Of a DNA stretch of 64,000 nucleotides, positions 35,701-42,971 are shown piece by piece. The position numbers and the translations under genes were made by a program. Numbering within the stretch: position 1 is the first letter of the stretch; each line of letters begins with the position of its first letter. Under the pieces are notes generated by a model. The model was given only the letters and a program-made list of their open reading frames with translations, was not told the DNA's origin and did not search any database. This DNA comes from Lentzea aerocolonigenes (GTDB lineage: Bacteria; Actinomycetota; Actinomycetes; Mycobacteriales; Pseudonocardiaceae), in assembly GCF_000955955.1 (NCBI RefSeq), contig NZ_JYJG01000042.1, positions 40,862 through 104,861 on the forward strand, read 5' to 3'.

Positions 35701-37583
35701 GCACGATCAACACCTGGGAAGAAGGCCAGCCGTTCGGCAACGTCCGCGGCGCCGACTACGAGTCGTGGATCTTCGTCGAGCCCGGCCCCGACGTTGCCGA
35801 CCCCGGTTCCACCAGCTACAAGATCACGACCGGCCACGACAAGAACGATGACGGGCGGATCGAGCTGGGCGAGGAGATCAGCGGTCTCAAGATCTCCCTG
35901 CGGGACAAGACGACCGGTGGCCTGGTCGCCGAGCGCACGACCGGTGCGGACGGCAAGGTCGAGTTCGTCGGCGTGCCGGCGGGCAGGTACTGGGCCAGGG
36001 TCGACGGTTCCTGGATGTTCAAGGGCGGCTTCGGCGCGTGGGACGTGATCATCGGTGGACCGGGCAGGGAGTCCACGTTCTACCTCGTGCCGGGTGTGGC
36101 GGCCGCCGAGATGCGTGGCCTGATCCGGTTCGAGAAGGCGAGCTACGAGTCGCACGAGAAGGTGCGTTTCTGGCTGACCGTCACGAACATCGGTGGCAAG
36201 CCCGCCGAGAAGGTGCGGCTCGACTGGGGGATCCACGCGGTCGACCTGCCGCAGGACGTGTGGGGCGACTTCTCCTACGGCGGTGCGGGCATCCAGCTCG
36301 CGCCGGGCGAGTCCCGCACGTTCGAGGGCTTCGGCAACATCCGCGACATCCACGACGGGAAGTTGTCGATCCACAGCGGCATCGAGTACCAGGGCCGGCC
36401 GAACCCGCACCAGAGCGGGATCTCCGGTGAGGTGCCGGTCGTGCAGACCAAGGGCGACCTCTCCGGCGTCGTCTACACCGACAAGAACCGCAACGGGCAG
36501 CAGGACTCGGGCGAAGCCGCCGCGGGTGCTCTGGTCGAGATCTACGGTGGTGTGCCGTCCAACGGCTACAAGGCCACGACGGATGCGGAAGGCCGCTACT
36601 CGTTCAAGGGCACCCCGTCCGGCGACTACTGGGTCAACTACACGCTCGCCGACGGCTGGATCGTTCACAACGAGAACGGTGCCGGCGACGAGGTTCGTGT
36701 ACAGCCGGGCGCGCCCGTCCAGTTGACCGCACGTGCGGAGCGTCCGTTCAGCGAGTCGCTCAGCGCGACGCTGACGCTGGACAAGGACACCTACCAGGTC
36801 GGCGAGGTCGCCACGGTCACGATCACGCTGAAGAACTCGAGTGATCGGGCCATCAGCGGCATCCAGGCCGGCTGCAACCGGATCGGTGACGAGGACCAAC
36901 TGGGAGGCACGCCGCGCAACGGTGTTCCCGAGGGCTGGGGCGACCTGTTCGGCAAGGGCGTGACCGTCGGCGCCGGCGAGACGAAGACCATCATCGTCAC
37001 GGAGAAGGTGCCGCAGGCCTCGTACACAACCGGCACGGTCACCGCGGCGTGCGACTTCGAGCCGCAGGCCGGTTACAACACCGACGGACCGTTCGCGCAG
37101 GACGTCGCGCGCGTTCCAGGCGGGTTCGGTTCGCTGGAGGGCGAGCTGTACCACGACCGCAACGGCAACGGGACGCCCGACGCCGGTGAGACCATCGGCA
37201 ACACCCGGATCGTGCTCCACGACCGCGTGCTGGGTGCCGACGCCGCCGAGACGGTCTCGGACGCGCAGGGGCACGTGCGTTTCGACCGCCTTCCCGCCGG
37301 TGAGTACATGGCGCGGGTCGACGGGCCCTGGAAGTTCGAGGGCGAGTACGGCGGCTACGCCCAGGTCGCCGCGGATCGCCAGAACCGGAACGACTTCGTC
37401 GTCGTGCCTGCCGACCAGCCTCAACCCCCGGCAGGTGGTGGCGGCAGCACGCCGCCCGCGTCGGCTGGTGGTGACGCGCTCGCCAAGACGGGTGCCAGCG
37501 TGCTGGGTCTCGGCCTGGTCGGCGCGCTGCTGGTGGCCTTCGGGTTCGGTGCCGCCGCTGTCGGGCGTCGCCGCGTCGCATAA
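32763..37583 (+). CDS. Giant modular LAKTG-anchored surface protein, 1606 aa
   Basis: An enlarged paralogue of the gene 32 bp upstream. A signal peptide (1-32, ALAQE) and a PT/PPTE linker to about residue 120 precede at least five calcium-loop repeats (YEDKNGNGVADPGE, YGDGNLNGKMDAGE, HDKNDDGRIELGE, YTDKNRNGQQDSGE, YHDRNGNGTPDAGE). Immunoglobulin-like modules with Cys pairs lie between them (CDPEND...ACVFSVDG; CGTSSGF...CTFGPENG; GCNRIGD...CDFEPQAG). The last ~520 residues are homologous to the last ~520 of the neighbour. The C-terminus is LAKTGASVLGLGLVGALLV plus a basic tail. ATG 32763 has GGGGAAA upstream. An intrinsic hairpin ends the transcript. Likely an adhesin or wall spacer; the ligand is unknown. 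Confidence 0.92.
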   Translation: MSERPARRGLLRCTALVTAAVLAFGGTSTALAQEDPTSTSPTPTPTETVTPPPTETVTPPSSEQPTPPSPSDPATPAEPTHENPPQSPDPSTPVPPVAPPATTVEPPKPEEQKPEAKQEKQAEQAAPDLKLSLAFDKPEFAMGEAISLTVKITNAGDAPANQIRFAAEPGGMYLTTGVDELISRPTLAPGESRTFKVGATAESQSGDRLALSLRAYVEGATDKAPNDNAAQAEAKLTQNSGRLSGVVYEDKNGNGVADPGENLPGYQQLKLTGGSDFPGSTLQLSNGQFSTWAIPAGKYQARLSGGYFPDGQRAIKPGQFFVVNKGESTEVALQAVPALYRSLEKVGASFDKPKYAKGDPISVSFTLKNSGTAPITGLVTVCDPENDPATLDGTGEGWGELRPSRGGVTIGAGETKTFTVTDTVPDVDYPTGKVYFACVFSVDGRNVDGRIGNPNSYDPGLTIGADVARTIGQVSGRVLRDGQPVTEPVKVVAYNASNNRIVGDDDSNDWNGEWSIPNVAQGKIALKVVGRWKFADGSTTRLVDVVGDQDAKVDLEVVPGDEVKDPTVYSPDLKVSVTFDKQAYDISDPVLMTLKVENIGTGKSPARGSWLSTYTEDQPYFDSLQLNKFTQSGIELWPGESKQITLVGKARDGGSDPEKLRKMRYVTEVGGPFEDPDKTNNKAEARADVVWSAGNFTAVVYGDGNLNGKMDAGEALGGLTVQVGGGKPWVNMNAKSDGGGRVRFTGVPAGGYRAWVNWDREGGWVAGGSNTDGPQTGVVNPGDEGSALVRMVRPLSDKLKTSLKYDQPSYPAGAKVGLTASITNETGSPIQVKADCGTSSGFGPYLGNEGAGWGPLARDAAGVEIAAGATFTQHVVDATMPEQSPSFGYVETYCTFGPENGAGNPFVSARTKVPGATETFKGAVVKDFMNPTKVPNVKLVLLDPETGRTVASTTTDAEGKWVFPDLPVGDYTPLVLGPWRTINTWEEGQPFGNVRGADYESWIFVEPGPDVADPGSTSYKITTGHDKNDDGRIELGEEISGLKISLRDKTTGGLVAERTTGADGKVEFVGVPAGRYWARVDGSWMFKGGFGAWDVIIGGPGRESTFYLVPGVAAAEMRGLIRFEKASYESHEKVRFWLTVTNIGGKPAEKVRLDWGIHAVDLPQDVWGDFSYGGAGIQLAPGESRTFEGFGNIRDIHDGKLSIHSGIEYQGRPNPHQSGISGEVPVVQTKGDLSGVVYTDKNRNGQQDSGEAAAGALVEIYGGVPSNGYKATTDAEGRYSFKGTPSGDYWVNYTLADGWIVHNENGAGDEVRVQPGAPVQLTARAERPFSESLSATLTLDKDTYQVGEVATVTITLKNSSDRAISGIQAGCNRIGDEDQLGGTPRNGVPEGWGDLFGKGVTVGAGETKTIIVTEKVPQASYTTGTVTAACDFEPQAGYNTDGPFAQDVARVPGGFGSLEGELYHDRNGNGTPDAGETIGNTRIVLHDRVLGADAAETVSDAQGHVRFDRLPAGEYMARVDGPWKFEGEYGGYAQVAADRQNRNDFVVVPADQPQPPAGGGGSTPPASAGGDALAKTGASVLGLGLVGALLVAFGFGAAAVGRRRVA

Positions 37584-37598
37584 CTGAATTTCCACCTA

Positions 37599-37635
37599 CA
37601 GGGCCCGCACTCATCCTGAGTGCGGGCCCTGTTGT
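37599..37635 (+). terminator. Terminator after the surface-protein pair
   Basis: A perfect 15-bp stem CAGGGCCCGCACTCA/TGAGTGCGGGCCCTG with a 3-nt loop is followed by TTGT, 16 bp after the stop at 37583. Confidence 0.8.
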
Positions 37636-37705
37636 CATCAGCGCCACACTTCTTCGTCCGGAATGGAGTGTTAGCGTCGCTGACCATTGGGTATCTGGGG
37701 GTGAC

Positions 37706-38455
37706 ATGACGGTCTGGGAAGCAATCGCGGTGGTCATCGCGGGTGTGTTCGCAGGCGGCATCAACACCGTCGTCGGCAGCGGCACGCTCGTGACGTTCCC
37801 CGTGTTGCTCGCCGTCGGTTATCCGCCCGTGGTCGCGAACGTCTCCAACAGCCTGGGCCTCGTGCCTGGCTCGTTGTCCGGCGCGTGGGGTTACCGCGAG
37901 GAGCTCAAAGGGCAGAAGTCGCGCATCGCGAGGCTGCTGCCCGCCTCGGTCCTCGGCGGTGTCGTCGGCGCGATCCTGCTGGTGACGTTGCCGGACAAGG
38001 CGTTCAAGGCGATCGTGCCGGTGCTGATCGTGATCGCGCTGGTCCTCGTGGTGATCCAGCCGTGGCTCAACCGGCGGCTCGCTCATCGGCGGTCGAACAA
38101 CGACGGTGGCGTGCTGCTGTGGATCGGGGTGTTCCTCGCCGGCATCTACGGCGGCTACTTCGGGGCCGCGCAGGGCGTGCTGGTGATGGGGATCATGGGG
38201 GTGCTCGTGAATGAGCACCTGCAGCGGATGAACGCGCTGAAGAACCTGCTGACCGCGTTCGTGAACCTGGTCGCCGGGGTCATGTTCATCTTCATCGCCG
38301 ACGTGGCGTGGCAGGCCGTGGTGCTGCTGGCCGTCGGGTCCGTGGTCGGCGGTCAGATCGGGGCGAAGATCGGCCGCAAACTCCCACCCGCCGTGCTGCG
38401 CGGCGTCATCGTGGTGGTGGGAGTCGCGGCGATCGTTCAGCTGCTCACGAAGTGA
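37706..38455 (+). CDS. TSUP-family transporter (TauE/SafE-like)
   Basis: A 249-residue membrane protein with about eight helices in two homologous halves. The first half has [19 protein letters not shown], with the GxxxTxxGxGG-like signature of the sulfite/organosulfonate exporter family; the second has [20 protein letters not shown]. The family moves sulfite, sulfonates or other small anions across the membrane. A short cytoplasmic loop with [12 protein letters not shown] separates the halves. ATG 37706 follows GGGGGTG by 3-4 nt. Its last 11 bp overlap the 3' end of the convergent aminotransferase gene. The substrate cannot be told from context. Confidence 0.93.
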   Translation: MTVWEAIAVVIAGVFAGGINTVVGSGTLVTFPVLLAVGYPPVVANVSNSLGLVPGSLSGAWGYREELKGQKSRIARLLPASVLGGVVGAILLVTLPDKAFKAIVPVLIVIALVLVVIQPWLNRRLAHRRSNNDGGVLLWIGVFLAGIYGGYFGAAQGVLVMGIMGVLVNEHLQRMNALKNLLTAFVNLVAGVMFIFIADVAWQAVVLLAVGSVVGGQIGAKIGRKLPPAVLRGVIVVVGVAAIVQLLTK

Positions 38456-39512
38456 ACGCGCGGGCGGCGGCCAGGAAGGCGTCGTTCTCCTCCGGCTCAC
38501 CGATCGTCACGCGGGTGCCCTCGCCCATGAACGCGCGCACCACGACCTTGTGCGCCAGGCAGTGCTCGTTGAACGCGGCGGTGCGCTCGCCCAGCGGCAG
38601 CCACACGAAGTTCGCCTGGGTCTCCGGCACCTCGTAGCCCATCGCCAGCAGTTCGCCGCGGACGCGGATGCGTTCGGCGACGATCGCGCGGCAGCGGACC
38701 ATCAGCTCGTCCTCGGCGTCCAGCGAGGCCATGGCGGCGACCTGGGCCAGGGCGTTCACCGAGAACGGGACGTAGACCTTCCGCAGCGCCTCGGCGACCG
38801 CGGGGGGTGCGACGGCGTAGCCGATGCGCAGGCCCGCGAGGCCGTACGCCTTGGAGAACGTGCGCAGCACGGCCACGTTGTCGCGACCGGCGGCCCACTG
38901 CTGCTTGGCGAGCTCGACGCCGTCCGGGATGTGCGCGTCGTCGACGAACTCCTTGTAGGCCTCGTCGATCACCACGAGCACGTCCGACGGCACGCGGTCG
39001 ATGAACGCCTCGATCTCCTCGGTGCGCAGCGCGGTGCCGGTCGGGTTGTTCGGGTTGCAGACGAACACCATGCGCGTGGCGGGCGTGATCGCGGCGGCCA
39101 TCGCGTCGAGGTCGTGCACGTGCTCGGCACTCAGCGGAACGCGGACCTGCCGGGCGCCCGCCACGTGGACGACGATCGGGTAGGCCTCGAACGACCTCCA
39201 CGCGAACAGCACCTCGTCGTTCTCGGTGCAGGTCGCCTGGACGAGCTGCTGGCACAGCGTCACGGAGCCGCAGCCGAGTGCCAGGTGGTCGGCGGGCACC
39301 CCGAGTTTGTCGCCGAGGCGGGCGGTGAGTTCAGTGCAGCCCGAATCGGGGTACCTGTTGATGCTGGTGGCCGCCTCGGCGATCGCTTTGACGACGCTCG
39401 GGAGCGGTCCGGCGGACACCTCGTTGCTCGCGAGCTTGATGGCGCCGGGGATGGTCCGTCCGGGCACGTAGGACGGCAGGGACGCCAGGTCAGCACGGGT
39501 TCGCACGGTCAT
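38445..39512 (-). CDS. pat: Histidinol-phosphate/aromatic aminotransferase
   Basis: A 355-residue fold-type I PLP aminotransferase. [12 protein letters not shown] and [12 protein letters not shown] are the PLP-phosphate and Asp regions, and [15 protein letters not shown] holds the Schiff-base Lys221. The N-terminus [26 protein letters not shown] is the start of the HisC/Pat branch; the closest recalled relative is Rv3772 (hisC2/Pat), which handles phenylalanine and related keto acids. Without the histidine operon nearby, the aromatic role is likelier. ATG 39512 has GAGG about 10 nt upstream. The gene is convergent with TSUP and divergent from the hydrolase-like gene at 39589. Confidence 0.9.
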   Translation of the reverse strand: MTVRTRADLASLPSYVPGRTIPGAIKLASNEVSAGPLPSVVKAIAEAATSINRYPDSGCTELTARLGDKLGVPADHLALGCGSVTLCQQLVQATCTENDEVLFAWRSFEAYPIVVHVAGARQVRVPLSAEHVHDLDAMAAAITPATRMVFVCNPNNPTGTALRTEEIEAFIDRVPSDVLVVIDEAYKEFVDDAHIPDGVELAKQQWAAGRDNVAVLRTFSKAYGLAGLRIGYAVAPPAVAEALRKVYVPFSVNALAQVAAMASLDAEDELMVRCRAIVAERIRVRGELLAMGYEVPETQANFVWLPLGERTAAFNEHCLAHKVVVRAFMGEGTRVTIGEPEENDAFLAAARAFTS

Positions 39513-39588
39513 ACCGCCGATCCTCGCATTGCTCCGTCCGATTGGACACGTTGACTGGTGTTCACCCCTACGTGGAAGGGTGGGAAAC

Positions 39589-40230
39589 ATGACCTCAACC
39601 CGCATCGAGACGCTTTCCCTCACCGACGGCCGTGAGCTGCGGGTGACGATCGCCGAACCCGACTCCGCCGTGCGAGGAGGGCTCGTGGTGCTGCACGAGG
39701 CCCGCGGCATCACCGCCGGGGTCCGTTCGCTCGTCAGCAGCCTGGCCGCGGAGGGCTGGCTCGCCATCGCGCCGCACCTCTACGACGCGGACCGCGTGCA
39801 CGGCGACGACATCAGGGACCAGGTCAGCAAGCTGTCCGGGGACCGCCTGCTGGAGGACACCGACGTCGCGTTCGTCTGGCTCGGGCAGCAGGGCGTCGGT
39901 GCGGACCGGATGGGCGTCGTCGGGTTCGACATCGGTGGCACGGTCGCGATGGTGGTCGCCGCCAGTCGCACGATCGGGGCAGCGGTCACGGTGGCGGGGC
40001 CCGGGATTCTCGAACCGCTGTCGGACGGGCTGCCAGCGCTGGTGGACGTCGCGGGCGACCTCACGTGCCCCTGGCTGGGCATCTACCCCGACGGCGACTC
40101 GGAAGAAGTGAGCAAGCTCCGGGATGCGGTGATCAGCTCGGAAACCGCGTCGGATGTGGTCCGTTTCGACGTTTCGAGTGACGAAGCGTGGACTCGTGCG
40201 TTGAACTGGTTCGACGCGCACATGAGGTAA
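39589..40230 (+). CDS. Dienelactone-hydrolase-like alpha/beta protein, nucleophile replaced
   Basis: A 213-residue dienelactone-hydrolase-family protein. [35 protein letters not shown] matches the family, with the Glu that normally contacts the nucleophile. At the nucleophile elbow the family has GFCxGG, but this protein reads GVVGFDIGG, with Asp114 in place of Cys. The late Asp/His positions are also unusual ([21 protein letters not shown]). It may be a haloalkane-dehalogenase-like Asp-nucleophile enzyme, an inactive homologue or a binding protein. There is no signal peptide. ATG 39589 follows GGAAGGGTGGG. It stands between the aminotransferase and the EspG/PPE-like operon. Confidence 0.8.
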   Translation: MTSTRIETLSLTDGRELRVTIAEPDSAVRGGLVVLHEARGITAGVRSLVSSLAAEGWLAIAPHLYDADRVHGDDIRDQVSKLSGDRLLEDTDVAFVWLGQQGVGADRMGVVGFDIGGTVAMVVAASRTIGAAVTVAGPGILEPLSDGLPALVDVAGDLTCPWLGIYPDGDSEEVSKLRDAVISSETASDVVRFDVSSDEAWTRALNWFDAHMR

Positions 40231-40311
40231 GGGTCTTTACGGCGGATTGGAACCGAACCGTACTCCAGGTACATCTAAGGGATGCTTCGGACGGCTGACT
40301 GGGTGTAGCTG

Positions 40312-40324
40312 TGAGTAACACTCA
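40312..40324 (+). promoter_or_regulatory. Inverted repeat TGAGT-AAC-ACTCA upstream of the EspG/PPE-like operon
   Basis: A 5-bp dyad with 3-nt spacer, 40 bp before ATG 40364. In the same 133-bp gap, GGAAC at 40249 is followed about 15 nt later by GTAC, faintly like an extracytoplasmic sigma-factor promoter. Either could control the operon; evidence is positional only. Confidence 0.3.
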
Positions 40325-40363
40325 GTGCTGCGGTGACGAGTAAGGCAGTGCAGGGGGTTGAGG

Positions 40364-40870
40364 ATGGCTGAAGGCACTGGGACAGGTACTGGAACCGAGA
40401 CGCCCGCGGTCTCGACGGCGACCACGACGCCGATCACCGCGGAGCAGCTGGCGGCGGTGAAACCTGTTCTCCAGCAACAGATGCTGGTGGACAAGGCGGA
40501 AGCGAGCCACGCCGCGGCCAAGCTCGACCAGGCGGCGGACAGCGGCAAGCTGACGCTCGACGTCGACGCGGCCGACGCGTTGATCAAGGCGGTCGACACC
40601 GCGCGTGACCAGGTCATGGACCTGTGGAAGCGCACGAGCGACCAGCTGGCCACGCCGTTGCAGCTAGGCGAGAACCCGGTCGCCAAGGCGATCAGCGCGA
40701 GGTTCTCCGAGCTCGCCGTCGGTGAGGACCGCGGCGCCGCGAAGGCGTTGCTGGACCTCTTCAAGGTCCTCGACGACATCAGCAACGCGCTCAGCAAGAA
40801 CCGCGACACCATCCGCGGGGCTGAGGACGAGGCCGAGCAGGGCTTCAAGAAGAGCGGGGGGTCGTGGTGA
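40364..40870 (+). CDS. Helical ESX-associated protein, first gene of EspG/PPE-like operon
   Basis: A 168-residue protein with a Gly/Thr-rich N-terminal stretch (TGTGTGTETPAVSTATTT) followed by long amphipathic helices from about residue 25 (AEQLAAVKPVLQQQMLVDKAEASHAAAKLDQ, DAADALIKAVDTARDQVMDLWKRTSDQL, KALLDLFKVLDDISNALSKNRDTIRGAEDEAEQG). The helical hairpin arrangement resembles WXG100-like ESX substrates, though WxG is not visible and length exceeds the usual ~100. ATG 40364 is used; a TTG at 40358 is in frame. Its TGA overlaps the next gene's GTG by 4 nt, so translation is coupled. Confidence 0.75.
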   Translation: MAEGTGTGTGTETPAVSTATTTPITAEQLAAVKPVLQQQMLVDKAEASHAAAKLDQAADSGKLTLDVDAADALIKAVDTARDQVMDLWKRTSDQLATPLQLGENPVAKAISARFSELAVGEDRGAAKALLDLFKVLDDISNALSKNRDTIRGAEDEAEQGFKKSGGSW

Positions 40871-42147
40871 GCCAGGGGTCGCACGACAACAAGGGCAACG
40901 GTGGCAAGGACGCCGACAAGTCCTCGAACCAGTACCACGACGACGACAAGTACGACCGCAACGACCTGCACGAGCCGGTCGACTGGATGGTCTACACGCA
41001 CGAGCAGCTCTACGACATGGTGACCAAGGGCGTGAACCTCGCCGGTGCGCAGGCCGCCGCGACGAACTGGCAGAAGATCGGCGAGGACATCGCGACCGTC
41101 CGGGCGAGCCTGCTCAAGGCCGTCGAGGACTCGTCGGTCGGCTGGAACAGCGACTCGGCGCGGCTGGCCCGCGACGGTCTGACCGAGGTCACCAACTGGG
41201 TCGACGACACGTCGAGCTACGCGCACAAGGTGTCCGCGGCGATCACGACCGAGACCAACAACGTCGAGGCCGCCCGTACCGCGATGCCGCCGCCTCCTGC
41301 CAAGCCCGAGTCGCCCGCGGCGGAGCCCGTGGTCGTTCCTCCGCGTCCCGCACTCATGCGGGACCGGCTGACGATGATGGACTCGGCCGCGAGCTTCGTG
41401 GGCATCGAGACCGACCACGCCGCCGCGCTGCGCCAGCCCGTCACCGGCTTCCACGGCTTCGAGGCCGTCGGCACCAGCCCGGTCGAGACCCTCGCTGCCA
41501 ACGACGCCTCGCACCGCCGCGCCGCGGACGTGATGGCGGCGTTCCAGCGCAACTCGGCGGCGGTCGACCAGACCGTGCCGCAGCAGTTCACGCCTCCGGT
41601 GAACCCGGTCAACCCGAACACCCCGACGCTCGGCGGCGGTGGCGACCTGAGCGGCCGCACCCCGACGCCGGACGGTACCGGCGTCGGGGGCCAGGTGACC
41701 GCGGCAGGCGTCGCCGGCAACCGGGGCACCACCAACACGTCCAACTCGCGTGCTTACGGCGGTGGTGCCGGCGTTCGCAGTGGTGGCGGCGGCACCGGCG
41801 GTGGGTTCACGGGCGGCATGATGCCCGGCCGGTTCGGCCAGAACTCCGGCAACCAGGCAGGTGGCGGCGGCGGTGCCGGCGGTCCTGCGGGCGCCGGTGG
41901 CGCGGCGGGTGTGGCCGAGCGCGGTGTGGCAGGTGCTGCCTCGGCGGCCGCGTCGTCCGCGACCGGTGGCCAGACCAAGGCGTTCCAGAACCCGCTCGCG
42001 ATGGGCGGCGCGCCGATGGGCGGTGCCCCCGCGGCGGGCCAGGGCCGTGACGACGAGCGCGAGCACAAGAGCGCGAGCTACCTGGAAGAGGACGACAACG
42101 TCTTCGGCTTGGACCGCAAGGCGGCCCCGCCGGTGATCGGTCAGTGA
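40867..42147 (+). CDS. PPE-like ESX substrate with Gly/Ala-rich tail
   Basis: A 426-residue protein. After a polar Asp/Lys-rich start (about 1-30), residues 35-135 form a helical domain with WMVYTHEQLYDMV, NWQKIGEDIATVRASLLKAV and SSVGWNSDSARLARDGLTEVTNWVDD, an ESX-substrate-like helical bundle with a W-x-x-D/S turn. The centre is Pro/Ala-rich. From about residue 255 it becomes Gly/Ala/Asn/Thr-rich (GGGGTGGGFTGGMM, GGGGGAGGPAGAGG), low complexity as in mycobacterial PPE tails. The C-terminus is acidic (EEDDNVFGLDRKAAPPVIG). GTG 40867 is chosen because it makes the 4-nt GTGA overlap with the upstream stop; GTG 40864 is equivalent. Confidence 0.78.
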   Translation: MSQGSHDNKGNGGKDADKSSNQYHDDDKYDRNDLHEPVDWMVYTHEQLYDMVTKGVNLAGAQAAATNWQKIGEDIATVRASLLKAVEDSSVGWNSDSARLARDGLTEVTNWVDDTSSYAHKVSAAITTETNNVEAARTAMPPPPAKPESPAAEPVVVPPRPALMRDRLTMMDSAASFVGIETDHAAALRQPVTGFHGFEAVGTSPVETLAANDASHRRAADVMAAFQRNSAAVDQTVPQQFTPPVNPVNPNTPTLGGGGDLSGRTPTPDGTGVGGQVTAAGVAGNRGTTNTSNSRAYGGGAGVRSGGGGTGGGFTGGMMPGRFGQNSGNQAGGGGGAGGPAGAGGAAGVAERGVAGAASAAASSATGGQTKAFQNPLAMGGAPMGGAPAAGQGRDDEREHKSASYLEEDDNVFGLDRKAAPPVIGQ

Positions 42148-42896
42148 GCGAACGCCAGTTCACGGTGAGCTCGCAGGAGTTCTTCCTGCTCTGGCAAGCC
42201 GTGCACGGCGAGGACCGCGTCGTGCCGCTCGGGACGCCCCACGTGGGCGCCACCCGAGCGGCGCGGCAGCGTCTCGCCGAGGAGAGCTCGCAGTCGCTCT
42301 ACGCCCGCGGCCTCGGCACCGTGCAGCGTCCGGATCCGGACCTGCGTGCGCTGGTGGCCGGTCTCGGCGAGTTCGACCGAGCTCTGGAGATCGCGTACTT
42401 CAAGGGAACCGAACTGGCTCGCGGCATCGCCTGCGCGGGTTGGAGCGGTGCGTTCGCCGCGCGCGTGAACAACGACGTGCACCTGTACCCGTTCCGCCCC
42501 AACGCGCTGGCTTCGGCCACGGTGTCATCGTTGCCAGGCCTCGCACCCGGCACCGGCCGTTCGGTGAACGTGCGCTGGGACGACTACGTGCGCGCGGGCA
42601 AGGCGGGGGAGCAGGACGGCAAGCAGGCGTTCCTGGACGTGCTGCGCGACGCGGGCATCCGCGAGCCGGAAGCCCACACGCTGATGCGCATCGTGACGAC
42701 CCGCATCGGGGGCGGCGAGCTGGGCCTCACCGCCCGCAACCGCGACGGTGTACCGCGCCCGACCGGTCGCTCGGTGTCCTGGCTGGACACCCGCGAGGGC
42801 CGCTACCTGCTCCGCAAGCAGGACGGCTGGCTGGTGCTGGCCCCCGCCGACGCGTCGGGGTTGACCAGGGCGGTCGACGAGCTGCTGGCGGGGTAG
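42144..42896 (+). CDS. EspG-family ESX secretion-associated chaperone
   Basis: A 250-residue protein with the EspG layout: FTVSSQEFFLLWQAVHGEDRVVPLG at the N-terminus (the strand/helix that binds PPE tips), central RALEIAYFKGTELARGIACAGWSGAFAARVNNDVHLYPF, and a C-terminal beta segment SVSWLDTREGRYLLRKQDGWLVLAPAD. EspG proteins keep PPE proteins soluble and guide them to their ESX secretion system; here the PPE-like partner is encoded immediately upstream with a 4-nt overlap (GTGA). No ESX core gene (EccB-EccE, MycP) lies in the window, so this is a satellite substrate/chaperone locus. Confidence 0.85.
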   Translation: MSERQFTVSSQEFFLLWQAVHGEDRVVPLGTPHVGATRAARQRLAEESSQSLYARGLGTVQRPDPDLRALVAGLGEFDRALEIAYFKGTELARGIACAGWSGAFAARVNNDVHLYPFRPNALASATVSSLPGLAPGTGRSVNVRWDDYVRAGKAGEQDGKQAFLDVLRDAGIREPEAHTLMRIVTTRIGGGELGLTARNRDGVPRPTGRSVSWLDTREGRYLLRKQDGWLVLAPADASGLTRAVDELLAG

Positions 42897-42971
42897 TTGC
42901 ACACTTCTGGTGTACGTCCAGTCCGCCAATCACACATGGACGTGCGGTTCTGCCTCAACTAGACATGGGGC

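Noticed and set aside
32478..37595. A 1705-codon open frame antisense to the giant surface-protein gene
   Set aside because: It is a shadow of GC-rich third positions: no signal, no domain, Arg/Asp/Val-biased composition. The sense strand has domains, signal peptide and anchor.
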